Origin: CAUZIR01 sp965250195
GTDB taxonomy: Bacteria > Chloroflexota > Dehalococcoidia > Lucifugimonadales > UBA2962
Length of the DNA stretch: 64,000 nt
Reading direction: 5' to 3'
Assembly (NCBI GenBank): GCA_965250195.1
Contig: OZ252295.1
Span: 682,001-746,000, forward strand
The translations under genes were made by a program, and so were the position numbers. The notes below the pieces were generated by a model. It did not search any database. It was not told the origin of the DNA and saw only the letters and a list, made by a program, of their open reading frames with translations. Positions 1 through 9,744 of the stretch are shown here, in pieces (position 1 is the stretch's first letter; every line of letters begins with the position of its first letter).

Positions 1-24
1 TTTAACTGTTGCAGTGGATGCCAT
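1..24 (-). CDS. rplV: Ribosomal protein L22, first 8 codons (runs off window)
   Basis: Only the N-terminus (MASTATVK) is inside the window; the gene continues past position 1. It starts 21 bases after the rpsS stop, with a purine-rich AAGGCAA stretch just upstream as a possible ribosome binding site. L22 is a large-subunit protein lining the exit tunnel. Identity is inferred from its place after rpsS in the S10 operon order; eight residues alone cannot prove it. Confidence 0.72.
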
Positions 25-45
25 CTCTGTTGCCTTCGAAAGGGT

Positions 46-330
46 CTACGTGACCGTGCTGGTCCTGTCCGACCTGCCCATGTGTCCCCTGAACGTACGG
101 GTGGGAGCGAACTCCCCAAGCCGGTGCCCCACCATGTTTTCCGTTATGTAAATGGGCACGTGCCGCCTACCGTCATGGACGGCGATGGTGAGCCCCAGCA
201 TGTCGGGCATGATCATCGAGGGCCGTGACCAGGTCTTAATGACGGTCTTGTCTGTGCCCTGGCGAGCCCTATCGACCTTCTTGGCCAACTTGGCGTCAAC
301 GAATGGGCCTTTCTTGATAGACCTGGACAT
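46..330 (-). CDS. rpsS: 30S ribosomal protein S19
   Basis: 94 residues, normal length for S19, which with S13 forms the head of the small subunit. It begins MSRSIKKGPFVD and contains the typical basic motif and the conserved C-terminal GEFAPTRTFRGH region. It follows rplB directly (rplB ends at 331 and this ATG is at 330) inside the S10 operon, so translation is probably coupled. Nothing unusual is seen. Confidence 0.97.
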   Translation of the reverse strand: MSRSIKKGPFVDAKLAKKVDRARQGTDKTVIKTWSRPSMIMPDMLGLTIAVHDGRRHVPIYITENMVGHRLGEFAPTRTFRGHMGRSDRTSTVT

Positions 331-1161
331 CTACTTTTTGCCCCGCCTTCTGATTATGTTTTTGCCAGTGGCCTTGTTGCGCCTGGTGCGGTAACCCAGC
401 GTGGGCTTGCCCCAAGGCGTTTTAGGACCGGGCATGCCAATCGGCGACTTGCCCTCCCCACCACCGTGCGGATGATCCCTCGGTGACATAACGACACCAC
501 GTACAGAGGGCCGCCAACCCATGTTCCGCCTGCGCCCGGCCTTGCCGTATTTGACGTTTTTGTTGTCGACCGCCCCCAGCTGACCGATGCTGGCCATGCA
601 CTCGCTGTGCAGCTTCCGCACCTCGCCAGATGGCAGGCGAACGAGGGTGTGATCTTCTTCCTTGGCCAGCACCTGGGCCGAGCCACCGGCGCTGCGAACC
701 ATCTGGCCGCCACGCCCGATACTCATCTCTATGTTATGGATCTCGGTACCGGTGGGAATTGCCCGCAGAGGCAGGGCGTTGCCGGGGCGGATTTCCGCCT
801 GGTCGCCCGCCATGACGGTGTCGCCAATCTTCAGGAGTTGGGGCGCGAGGATGTAGCGCCAGTCGCCGTCCGCATACTTGATGAGAGCTATGCGGGACGA
901 GCGGTTGGGGTCGTACTCAATTGAGGTGACCTCGCCCGGGACGCCGGTCTTGTTTCTCTTGAAATCTATCTCCCGGTAGCGGCGCTTGTGCCCGCCGCCC
1001 CTGTGCCGCACAGAGATTCTGCCCTTGTTGTCTCGGCCGGCCCGTCTTTTCAGACCCTTGGTCAGCGACTTTTTCGGGTGGCGCGTGGTTATGTCGTCGG
1101 TCGTCTGGAGAACGACTCCCCTCTGACCGGGGGTATTTGGCTTAAGTGCTCTCAGTGGCAT
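331..1161 (-). CDS. rplB: 50S ribosomal protein L2
   Basis: 276 residues, standard for L2, a primary 23S rRNA binding protein near the peptidyl transferase centre. The N-terminal half carries the OB-fold segment with RHRGGGHKRRYR. The C-terminal half carries the conserved HPHGGGEGKSPIG loop, which includes the histidine implicated in peptidyl transfer in E. coli. Two bases separate it from rplW. It is an ordinary member of the S10 operon. Confidence 0.98.
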   Translation of the reverse strand: MPLRALKPNTPGQRGVVLQTTDDITTRHPKKSLTKGLKRRAGRDNKGRISVRHRGGGHKRRYREIDFKRNKTGVPGEVTSIEYDPNRSSRIALIKYADGDWRYILAPQLLKIGDTVMAGDQAEIRPGNALPLRAIPTGTEIHNIEMSIGRGGQMVRSAGGSAQVLAKEEDHTLVRLPSGEVRKLHSECMASIGQLGAVDNKNVKYGKAGRRRNMGWRPSVRGVVMSPRDHPHGGGEGKSPIGMPGPKTPWGKPTLGYRTRRNKATGKNIIRRRGKK

Positions 1162-1163
1162 AT

Positions 1164-1448
1164 CTACACGCCCTCGAAGATGGTGATTGATTCGCCGGGA
1201 GCCAGTTTCACGATGGCCTTTTTCCAGCTCTTGGCAAACGTGGGCCGGGGACCGAAGCGCTTGGACTTGCCTTTTACGATCATGGTGTTGACACCGGTCA
1301 CCCTGACCTCGAACGCCGTCTCGACGGCTTCCTTAATTTCCAACTTTGTTGCTCTGGTAGCGACCTCGAAAACGTACCGTCCTCGTTCTTGTAGAGCGGT
1401 GCTTTTTTCCGTTACTACCGGCCTGCGAATTACCAATGCGGTGTCCAT
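1164..1448 (-). CDS. rplW: 50S ribosomal protein L23
   Basis: 94 residues from the ATG at 1448 (MDTALVIRRPVVTEKST). A longer open frame extends upstream, but its extra 40 residues are arginine-rich out-of-frame readthrough of rplD, so the internal ATG two bases after the rplD stop is chosen. The PVVTEKST motif and the KxxRxGPR segment fit L23, which docks trigger factor and SRP at the tunnel exit. Confidence 0.96.
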   Translation of the reverse strand: MDTALVIRRPVVTEKSTALQERGRYVFEVATRATKLEIKEAVETAFEVRVTGVNTMIVKGKSKRFGPRPTFAKSWKKAIVKLAPGESITIFEGV

Positions 1449-1450
1449 AT

Positions 1451-2179
1451 TTATGCGTCTTCTGTCCCGGTATCGCCGCTGGCCGCGTCGCCATCGGCCC
1501 CGTCGCTTTTGGCCGCGTCGTCGTTGCCTGCCGAGCCCTTGCCTTTTCTCACGAAGGGACCGCCCCACAGCCTCTCGGCCTCTCGGACGGCGTCCAGCGT
1601 CATGACGATTCGCCGGTGCTTGAGCAGATCAACCGTGTTGAGCTGGAAGGCTGGCATCATGGTCAGCTTGGGCACGTTCTTGGCCGAGCGCAGGACCTCG
1701 GGCTCCGCCCCGTCGGCGACCAGCAGCACCGAGCCGCTCACGTTGAGCGACGCCAGCGCGGCAACGAGGTGCCGTGTCTTGGCTTCGGCGAGGTTGAGTT
1801 TGTCGATGACGAGCAGTTCGCCGTCCCTGGCCCGCGATGACAGGGACGACTTCAAGGCCGCCCGCCGCATACGTTTGGGGGTGCGCTGGGTATAGTCCCT
1901 GGGCGAAGGCCCGAACGTGATGCCGCCACCCCGCCAGATTGGCGACCGGATCGAGCCGACACGAGCACGGCCGGTGCCCTTCTGGCGCCAGGGCTTTCGG
2001 CCCCCGCCGGACACCTGGGCACGGGTCTTAGTGCCGACCGTGCCCTGGCGGGCGTTGGCCTGCTGGGCGACGACCACCTGGTGGACGAGCGCCGGCTTGG
2101 CCGGGGCGTCGAACAGGTCGTCGAGGACATCGATGTGCCCGAGGGACTTGCCCTCTATGTCGAGCAGCCTGAGTTTCAC
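1451..2179 (-). CDS. rplD: 50S ribosomal protein L4 with acidic C-terminal tail
   Basis: 242 residues against about 205 for typical L4. The core has the conserved loop QKGTGRARVGSIRSP that reaches into the exit tunnel and in E. coli takes part in S10 operon autoregulation. After about residue 210 comes an Ala/Gly/Asp/Glu-rich tail (KGSAGNDDAAKSDGADGD and onward to the stop) with no fold that I recognise. The start is GTG, overlapping the rplC stop by four bases (GTGA), which suggests translational coupling. Confidence 0.96.
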   Translation of the reverse strand: MKLRLLDIEGKSLGHIDVLDDLFDAPAKPALVHQVVVAQQANARQGTVGTKTRAQVSGGGRKPWRQKGTGRARVGSIRSPIWRGGGITFGPSPRDYTQRTPKRMRRAALKSSLSSRARDGELLVIDKLNLAEAKTRHLVAALASLNVSGSVLLVADGAEPEVLRSAKNVPKLTMMPAFQLNTVDLLKHRRIVMTLDAVREAERLWGGPFVRKGKGSAGNDDAAKSDGADGDAASGDTGTEDA

Positions 2180-2829
2180 TTTGAGCCGGTTCCTTTGATC
2201 GAGCTACGAATGTAGACCAGCGAGTTTCTCGCCCCCGGCAGCGCGCCTTTTACGAAAAGCAGGTTGCGCTCCGGGTCGGTGGAAACAATTTCCAGGCCCT
2301 GCACGGTGATCTGGGCGGCGCCGAAGTGCCCCGCCATTTTCTGGCCCTTCAGTACTTTGCCCGGCGTGGTACCGGCCCCGATGGAGCCGGGAGCGCGGTG
2401 ACGGTCTGACTGGCCGTGGGTCTTGGGGCCGCCGTGGAAGCCGTGCCGTTTGACGACGCCAGCAAAGCCGCGTCCCTTCGATGTCCCGGTGGCGTCCACC
2501 CTGTCGCCCTCTTCGAAGGCACTGACGTCGAGCTGGGCGCCCACCTCGACCTCGCTCAGGTCGAATCCGGAGCCATGGTCCGCTCGAATCTCGCGCAGAT
2601 GCCGAAACGTCTTCCCAGAGCGCTTCTGGTGGCCTTCTAACGGCCTGGTGGCGGACTTAACCTCTTCGAACCCGATCTGGATGGCCTCATAGCCATCGGC
2701 CTCGGGGGTCTTAATCTGAACGACGGTGCAGGGACCGGCCAGGACCGCGGTCACGCAGTCCACATTGCCGCTCTCGCGCACCACCTCGGTGGTACCGATT
2801 TTTTTTCCCAATATCGCTTTTACGCTCAT
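2176..2829 (-). CDS. rplC: 50S ribosomal protein L3
   Basis: 217 residues, usual length. Starts MSVKAILGKKIGTTEV and includes the conserved FAGVVKRHGFHGGPKTHGQS block that carries the methylated glutamine region in E. coli L3. L3 starts 50S assembly by binding 23S rRNA domain VI. It lies 16 bases after rpsJ and overlaps rplD by four bases. Confidence 0.97.
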   Translation of the reverse strand: MSVKAILGKKIGTTEVVRESGNVDCVTAVLAGPCTVVQIKTPEADGYEAIQIGFEEVKSATRPLEGHQKRSGKTFRHLREIRADHGSGFDLSEVEVGAQLDVSAFEEGDRVDATGTSKGRGFAGVVKRHGFHGGPKTHGQSDRHRAPGSIGAGTTPGKVLKGQKMAGHFGAAQITVQGLEIVSTDPERNLLFVKGALPGARNSLVYIRSSIKGTGSK

Positions 2830-2845
2830 GCTCGTGGTCTTGCCC

Positions 2846-3157
2846 TTAGAGCTTTATGGAGATGTCGACGCCCGCCGGGACGTTGAGGCTGGTCAGTGAG
2901 TCAATCGTCTTGGGAGTGGGCTCAAGGATGTCGATGAGCCGGTTGTGCGTGCGCAGCTCGAAGTGCTCGCGCGAGTCCTTGAACACGTGCGGGGAACGGA
3001 TTACGCAGAAACGCTTTATCGACGTGGGCAGGGGTATCGGTCCCGCCACCTGGGCCCCGGTGCGCTCGGCCGCTTCCACGATCTGCCCGGCTGACTGGTC
3101 GAGGATGCGGTGATCGAATGCCTTGAGGATGATGCGAATTTTTTGTTTGGTGACCAT
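2846..3157 (-). CDS. rpsJ: 30S ribosomal protein S10 / NusE
   Basis: 103 residues, normal for S10, which also acts in transcription antitermination as NusE. Signature segments are RIILKAFDHRILDQSA near the N-terminus and the RSPHVFKDSREHFE block. The ATG is four bases after the fusA stop. In most str/S10 arrangements tuf stands between fusA and rpsJ; here it does not. Confidence 0.97.
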   Translation of the reverse strand: MVTKQKIRIILKAFDHRILDQSAGQIVEAAERTGAQVAGPIPLPTSIKRFCVIRSPHVFKDSREHFELRTHNRLIDILEPTPKTIDSLTSLNVPAGVDISIKL

Positions 3158-3161
3158 GTGC

Positions 3162-5270
<2,109 letters not shown>

Positions 5271-5337
5271 GGGCGATACCTTGGGGTCGTGGGCTAATCG
5301 TGCGGCGAGAGGTTGATGGGGGGAGGGGAGGAGTCGC

Positions 5338-5808
5338 TTACCAGCGGTAATGCGCGAACGCCCGGTTGGCCTCGGCCATACGGTGCAGGTCTTCCTTATG
5401 CTTAACTGCGGTGCCCTCGCCCCGGGATGCTTCCATTAGTTCTTGCGCCAACCGGTCCGCGATCGGTCGCCCAGACCGCTTCCGCGCAGATGCGATGAGC
5501 CAGCGCATGGCCAGCGCCACTCGACGCTCCGGCCTGACGTCGATGGGCACCTGGTATGTGGCGCCGCCGACTCGCCGGGACTTGACCTCTAGTGCGGGCA
5601 CCGCGTTACGAACGGCAAGATCGAATATGTCGATGCCGGGCCGTTTCGCCTGGTCTTCAGCTATGTCCAGTGCCGCATAGACGGCCCGCTGGGCGGTCGA
5701 CTTTTTGCCTCCGATCATCACCCGGTTGATGAACTTGGCGAGATCGGTGCTCCCATACTTGGGATCGGCGGTGATGAGTCGTTTTACTGCTCTGTGTCTG
5801 CGCGCCAT
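5338..5808 (-). CDS. rpsG: 30S ribosomal protein S7
   Basis: 156 residues, standard for S7, the primary binder of the 16S rRNA 3' domain and a translational repressor of the str operon in E. coli. Starts MARRHRAVKRLITADPKYGS; the C-terminus ends in NRAFAHYRW as usual. It lies 12 bases after rpsL. No repressor site was identified in the gap. Confidence 0.97.
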   Translation of the reverse strand: MARRHRAVKRLITADPKYGSTDLAKFINRVMIGGKKSTAQRAVYAALDIAEDQAKRPGIDIFDLAVRNAVPALEVKSRRVGGATYQVPIDVRPERRVALAMRWLIASARKRSGRPIADRLAQELMEASRGEGTAVKHKEDLHRMAEANRAFAHYRW

Positions 5809-5820
5809 GAGAGTTGTGCT

Positions 5821-6267
5821 CTAACCGCCTGCGCCAGCCGCGCCGCCCGCGTTCTGCGATTTCTTGGCGCCGTACTTGCTCCGACCACGCCTGCGTTCGT
5901 CCACTCCAGAGGTGTCGAGCGCGCCGCGAATGATGTGATATCTCACACCGGGAAGGTCCTTCACCCGGCCGCCCCTGAGCATGACCACAGAGTGCTCCTG
6001 CAGGTTGTGGCCCTCTCCGGGGATGTAGGCCGTGACCTCCATGCCGTTGGTGAGCCTGACTCTGGCAACTTTGCGCAGAGCTGAATTCGGTTTCTTGGGG
6101 GTCTGGGTGCGCACCAAGACGCAGACGCCTCGCTTCTGCGGCGAGCCGCCCGGGTCTCTCCGGCCCCGGTTCTTCAAGGTGTTGAAGATGTATCCGAGCG
6201 CGGGCGCCTTGTCCTTTTTGCGTTTGGTCTTGCGACCCTTGCGCACTAATTGGTTAACTGTCGGCAT
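5821..6267 (-). CDS. rpsL: 30S ribosomal protein S12
   Basis: 148 residues, longer than E. coli S12 (124). The core is canonical: TPKKPNSALRKVARVRLTNG, then GEGHNLQEHSVV and GGRVKDLPGVRYH. Both lysines whose change gives streptomycin resistance in other bacteria are present (KKPNS and RVKDLP). The extra length is an approximately 15-residue insertion before PQKRGVC, also known from Firmicutes S12, plus a Gly/Ala-rich C-terminus. It is the first gene of the str/S10 operon. Confidence 0.97.
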   Translation of the reverse strand: MPTVNQLVRKGRKTKRKKDKAPALGYIFNTLKNRGRRDPGGSPQKRGVCVLVRTQTPKKPNSALRKVARVRLTNGMEVTAYIPGEGHNLQEHSVVMLRGGRVKDLPGVRYHIIRGALDTSGVDERRRGRSKYGAKKSQNAGGAAGAGG

Positions 6268-6290
6268 TATTCGCTGTGTCCGAACTCTCT

Positions 6291-6318
6291 TGTCGAATCA
6301 CCGGTGTCGAATCACCGG
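6291..6318. repeat. Tandem 14-base repeat in the rpsL leader
   Basis: Two perfect copies of TGTCGAATCACCGG lie head to tail, followed by a third partial copy ending at about 6331 (TTAAATCACCG). They lie between the predicted operon promoter and rpsL, inside the transcribed leader. Function is unknown; replication slippage is the simplest explanation. Confidence 0.75.
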
Positions 6319-6450
6319 GGTTAAATCACCGCAGCGTGCGCGCTGGCACGCCGTCGCCCGACGGGCGTTCCTGGGCCGGCTCAAGGGTTCAAATCGCGCC
6401 TTTTACGAGACACAGTAACACCCCTTCGCCCAGGTAGGCGACAAACAGCT

Positions 6451-6480
6451 ATGCTACAGGCCCGGCGAGCCGGGTGTCAA
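6451..6480 (-). promoter_or_regulatory. Promoter of the str/S10 ribosomal operon
   Basis: On the minus strand TTGACA (6480-6475) is followed after 18 bases by TAGCAT (6456-6451), a full -35 match and a 4/6 -10 match. Transcription would start near 6444 and leave a leader of about 175 bases before rpsL. The position, upstream of a highly expressed operon with no other gene between, fits. Confidence 0.7.
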
Positions 6481-6537
6481 CAGGCGCAGCGCACATTGAT
6501 GGTACGATTCTCAGCATCCTGAGCGGGGGTGGCGTTT

Positions 6538-7542
6538 ATGGCGGAGGCAGAGGCTACGGAGCACGGTGAAAAAGAGTCTTTCGAAGAGTTCCTGGGCTCG
6601 TTCGCATATGGGTCGAGGAATGACCTTCTGTTCAAGTTTTTGCACACCAGAAACGGGCTCAAGGAGCGGGGCGGAGCGGAGTTTTTCCGCCGGTTGCTGG
6701 AGCTCCTCGGCGATGCTTTCGATACCGGGGACTACACGGAGGTCATGGCGCACTGCGTCAACTCGCAGATAGACGGCTACACTCCCGCGGAGGATGCCGA
6801 ACCTCTTTGGAGCTACGACGAAACGCCCTGGAGCCCCCTGAAAAAGCCGCTTGGCGAGTCCCGGTTGGCGCTGGTGTCCACCGGCGGTCTGTTCGTAGAT
6901 GGGGACGACCCGCTCCCCGACGCGCCTACCCAGCGCCAGGCCATTCCCCGCATCGACGAGTTTCTCCGAATGGAGCCAACTCTCTCTGAGATACCCCTCG
7001 GTTTGGACCGAAGCTCGCTGCGCGTTCGCCACCCCGGCTACGACATAAGGGGGACCGAACGCGACCACAACGTAATCTTCCCCATCGACCGACTGACAGA
7101 GGCCCAGCAAGAGGGACTTGTGGGCGAGATCGCCGAGACGGCCTACTCGTTCGTCGGAGCCACCTCGCAGCTGCGCCTGAAAAAGCACGCCGCCCCCAGG
7201 TGGGCAGAGATGCTCATCGGACGGGGGGTCGACGCCGCCCTCCTCGTAGGTGCCTGACCCGAGTGCCATGTGTCCGTAGGACACACAGCAAGGATTTTCG
7301 AAGAGGCCGGAATTGCCACCGTGTGCGTCTACATTCGGGCGTTCGCGCACCAGGCCCGGTTCATCAAGCCGCCTCGCGTGCTGGTGACCAGGCACGTCCT
7401 TGGGCGTACCATCGGGGCACCGGGGGACGTCGATCGCCAGTCGGAGGTCGTGGCCGCGGCACTCGACTTGCTGGCCACGGCTACCGAGCCGAACACGGTC
7501 AGGGAGCTGACCGCCGAGTACCGCACGGCGCCAGCCCCATAA
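6538..7542 (+). CDS. Predicted selenoprotein, GrdB/PrdB-like reductase family (in-frame TGA = Sec)
   Basis: Two open segments in the same frame (to 7254 and from 7258 to 7542) are separated by one TGA at 7255-7257. Read through as selenocysteine, the product is 334 residues from ATG 6538 (GTG 6529 is an alternative), with Sec at residue 240 in the context DAALLVGA-U-PECHVSVGHT. U-x-x-C followed by an amphipathic helix and GIATVCVYI resembles the active site of the glycine/sarcosine/betaine and D-proline reductase selenoprotein B family. The tail RPP-type segment (FIKPPRVLVTRHVLGR, then GAPGD) continues the family pattern without a break. In those enzymes the Sec-Cys pair attacks the substrate C-N bond. 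The substrate here is unknown, and the other reductase subunits and the sel genes are not in the window. An ordinary nonsense mutation is the alternative; the hairpin after the TGA argues against it. Confidence 0.8.
7258..7285 (+). promoter_or_regulatory. Candidate bacterial SECIS element
   Basis: Directly after the in-frame TGA, bases 7269-7275 (TGTGTCC) pair perfectly with 7279-7285 (GGACACA) around a three-base GTA loop. The loop starts 18 bases after the TGA and has G then U as its first bases. Published bacterial SECIS models require a hairpin with a small apical loop, a G among the first two loop bases, and a spacing of roughly 16 to 37 bases, all met here. The stem overlaps coding sequence, as in other bacterial selenoprotein mRNAs. 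Confidence 0.65.
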
Positions 7543-7572
7543 CTCTGGTGCTCCAGACCACCCGCCCGTTCG

Positions 7573-7601
7573 TTGACCGGCTTACGGGTCGGTGCTAAAT
7601 T
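7573..7601 (+). promoter_or_regulatory. Promoter of the dtxR-type gene, apparently leaderless
   Basis: TTGACC (7573-7578), a 17-base spacer and TAAATT (7596-7601) form a -35/-10 pair. The ATG of the next gene is at 7609, seven bases after the -10 box, so the transcript would begin at or next to the start codon. Confidence 0.55.
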
Positions 7602-7608
7602 CGACGCC

Positions 7609-8370
7609 ATGGCCACCGGACAGCCCATTAAGCGCCCTACCCGGCGGGGCAAGACCTCGACCAGAGAGGTTCGCCTCTCCATGGCGGCCGAGAACTACCT
7701 GGTTTCGATTTTCCAATTGGAGGAGGTCAGCATACGGGTGACCCCCACCCACCTGGCCGATCAGTTGAAGCGGTTGCCGGAGGGAGAGGGCCTGGGCACG
7801 TCGCTGCCCTCGGTTGGGGGCATGCTGCGGCGGCTGGTGCGCGAGGGCATGGTGGAGATGTCGCCAGACAAGGACGTCGAGCTGACAACTACAGGCCGCC
7901 GGAGTGCCGAGAAGATCGTGCGGCGTCAACGATTGGCAAAGCGCATGGTGGTGGACTTGCTGGGACTGGAACCCTACAAGGCCCACGAGGAGGCGCATCG
8001 GCTGGAGCACGCGATCTCAGAGGAGTTGGCCGAGAAGATAGACGAGCGCCTGGGCCACCCCACCACCTGCCCGTTTGGACACCCGATCCCGGGTAGCGGC
8101 TTCGTCCGTGACCGGCTCACCGTTCCCCTGGAAAAGATAGTCTCGGGAACCACGGTCACCATCGACCGGATACCGGAGGACGACCGGGAGCTGCTCGAGT
8201 ACTTCGTGGCCAGCGATGTCATGCCCGGTGTCAGCGCCCTGGTCAAGGACGCGGCGCCGTACCGGGGCGTGGTTACTCTGAACACGGGCGCCGGGGACGT
8301 GGTTGTTAGCTACGAGGTTGCCCAACGCATCTGGGTTACGCCGGTGGGCGTGCCCCAAACGCCGGGTTGA
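7609..8370 (+). CDS. DtxR/MntR-family metal-dependent transcriptional regulator
   Basis: 253 residues from ATG 7609. The N-terminal winged helix (about residues 25-95) has VRLSMAAENYLVSIFQLEE, then VTPTHLADQLKR and SVGGMLRRLVREGMV, the usual DtxR recognition-helix layout. The dimerisation and metal-binding domain follows (RRQRLAKRMVVDLLGL, then HEEAHRLEHAISEE, and HPTTCPFGHPIPG). The C-terminal 70 residues fit the SH3-like FeoA domain. Proteins of this family repress iron or manganese uptake genes when metal is bound; no target operator was identified. An in-frame TTG at 7573 would lengthen the protein, but it is the -35 box, so ATG 7609 is preferred. Confidence 0.9.
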   Translation: MATGQPIKRPTRRGKTSTREVRLSMAAENYLVSIFQLEEVSIRVTPTHLADQLKRLPEGEGLGTSLPSVGGMLRRLVREGMVEMSPDKDVELTTTGRRSAEKIVRRQRLAKRMVVDLLGLEPYKAHEEAHRLEHAISEELAEKIDERLGHPTTCPFGHPIPGSGFVRDRLTVPLEKIVSGTTVTIDRIPEDDRELLEYFVASDVMPGVSALVKDAAPYRGVVTLNTGAGDVVVSYEVAQRIWVTPVGVPQTPG

Positions 8371-8387
8371 CGGGGGTTAAGGGCAAC

Positions 8388-8417
8388 AAAAAAGCCGTCT
8401 CTGAAGCGAGACGGCTT
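8388..8417 (-). terminator. Rho-independent terminator of the complex III operon
   Basis: A perfect 10-bp stem (8392-8401 with 8408-8417, AAGCCGTCTC/GAGACGGCTT) with a six-base loop is followed on the minus strand by six U (the A run 8388-8393). It lies 26 bases past the actE stop and between convergent genes. Confidence 0.85.
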
Positions 8418-8442
8418 GAGCCGGTTCACTGCAGTTTTGGAG

Positions 8443-9165
8443 TTAGCGGCCCTGCTTACCGAAGATGTACTGGACGAGGTGCCAGCGATCTTCTTCCGTC
8501 AGTAGACTGCGAAACACTGGCATGACGGTCGGGTTGGGCTGGTCGACCATGGCCAGCGCGAAGCCGGTGCGAGAGCCGAAGGAGATCCAGGCGAATAGCT
8601 CGCCCTCGGTCGCCGTCGATCCGTCGCCATCCATCATGTTGGCCGGTGCCGCACTCCCTCCTGCGGTTAGAAGCTTGCTGGCCATCACCCCGTCGCCGCG
8701 CAGGCTTTCGCCGTGACAGACCATGCAGTTGACCCGGTACAGTTCGGCGGCTTCAGCCTGTTCGTAGGAGGCGGCGAAGGCCTCCGGCAGCGTCAGTGCA
8801 GGGTACTCCTCAGCGGTATATGAAATCTCCACCGGCGCCCTGACGGTCGTGTCCGGTCCGCCGATGGCCACCGAACCCTCGGGCGGCAGCAGCCTGGGAC
8901 CCTCTTGTACCTTGAACGAGGGAGCGTAGTGCATCTCGGAGAACACGATAACGGCGTGGCTACCGGTCTCGGGGAAGGCGGGCAATTTGAAGTTGGCGAC
9001 GCCCAGCACGCCGGTCTCGCCGGTGTTGTTGTTGTAGCAACCGGCGAGTGCGACGAGCGCCAACGCCAACATGGGTAACACCCATGTTCGGCGCCAATTT
9101 GCCCCCGACAGGGCGGCTCTCGTGGGACCCGGGCGATCAGTCGAAATCGTTCTGCTCCCAGCCAC
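8443..9165 (-). CDS. actE: Alternative complex III monohaem cytochrome c subunit (ActE-like)
   Basis: Up to 240 residues. A lipoprotein signal ends in LALVALAGC, so the protein is probably anchored outside the membrane by a lipidated cysteine. One CxxCH haem site (CMVCHGESLRGDG, near residue 145) is present and the C-terminus (TEEDRWHLVQYIFG) is typical of class I cytochrome c. In ACIII this subunit passes electrons from the pentahaem subunit onward. The GTG start at 9165 overlaps actD by 29 bases; a later start in the same frame is possible. It is the last gene of the operon. Confidence 0.88.
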   Translation of the reverse strand: MAGSRTISTDRPGPTRAALSGANWRRTWVLPMLALALVALAGCYNNNTGETGVLGVANFKLPAFPETGSHAVIVFSEMHYAPSFKVQEGPRLLPPEGSVAIGGPDTTVRAPVEISYTAEEYPALTLPEAFAASYEQAEAAELYRVNCMVCHGESLRGDGVMASKLLTAGGSAAPANMMDGDGSTATEGELFAWISFGSRTGFALAMVDQPNPTVMPVFRSLLTEEDRWHLVQYIFGKQGR

Positions 9166-9667
9166 GCTTAACGTCCTCGGCTCCGGCGCCCTTGAGGATC
9201 TCTTCAGCCTTCCCTACTCGCTCGGCGTCGGTGGTGACCGTAAGGCCGATGAACCCTTCGGTTACGCGGGTGTCGTAGGCGCCCATGAACACTCGTGGCA
9301 GCCGGGACTCGATGATGATGCCGATCACCGTGAAGATGATCGCCCCCAGCATCGTGCCCTCGTACATGATGATCGACATGGGCGGAATGGACAGGATCGG
9401 CTTTCCGCCGGTGACCAGCGGGTAGGCGAGCTGCGTGCCGGCGGTGAGAATGAGGCCGATGATGAAGCCACAGGCGGCCCCGATCAACGGGTAGCGATAG
9501 AGGCTGTGATGAGTCTCGTCCTCACCGAACGCTCCCTCGGGGTAGGGGGTGCCGGTGAGTATCTCGTACTCATTGGACTCGAACCCGCCCGCGCGAACGG
9601 CGTCGAGGGCGTCGGCCGCCTCATCGACTCCCTTGAACAGACCTATGACGCTTCTTCTGGCTATCAT
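9137..9667 (-). CDS. actD: Alternative complex III membrane subunit ActD (DUF3341)
   Basis: 176 residues from ATG 9667, preceded by a GAGGAAAGG ribosome binding site. A longer frame runs up into actC but adds only a low-complexity basic stretch. The DUF3341 pattern is clear: a cytosolic N-terminus (SVIGLFKGVDEAADALDAVR), two membrane helices (about residues 55-75 and 95-115), then a C-terminal domain with the TEGFIGLTV segment. ActD is a structural subunit of ACIII; no cofactor is known. Confidence 0.9.
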   Translation of the reverse strand: MIARRSVIGLFKGVDEAADALDAVRAGGFESNEYEILTGTPYPEGAFGEDETHHSLYRYPLIGAACGFIIGLILTAGTQLAYPLVTGGKPILSIPPMSIIMYEGTMLGAIIFTVIGIIIESRLPRVFMGAYDTRVTEGFIGLTVTTDAERVGKAEEILKGAGAEDVKRGWEQNDFD

Positions 9668-9744
9668 GGCGAAACCTCGCCCTTTCCTCTTTTTAGCTGG
9701 ACCGCTTTTTGCAGCCGCTTTTCTACCCGACTTATCGGGGGCCG

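Noticed and set aside
1164..1568. A longer L23 starting at 1568
   Set aside because: The first 40 residues are arginine-rich readthrough of the rplD tail in another frame; the internal ATG at 1448 gives the normal length.
5821..6267. 15-residue insertion in S12 as a novelty
   Set aside because: Similar insertions before PQKRGVC occur in Bacillus and other Firmicutes S12, so it is not unusual.
6340..6420. Possible tRNA around GGTTCAAATC near 6385
   Set aside because: The flanking bases do not form a T stem or an acceptor stem.
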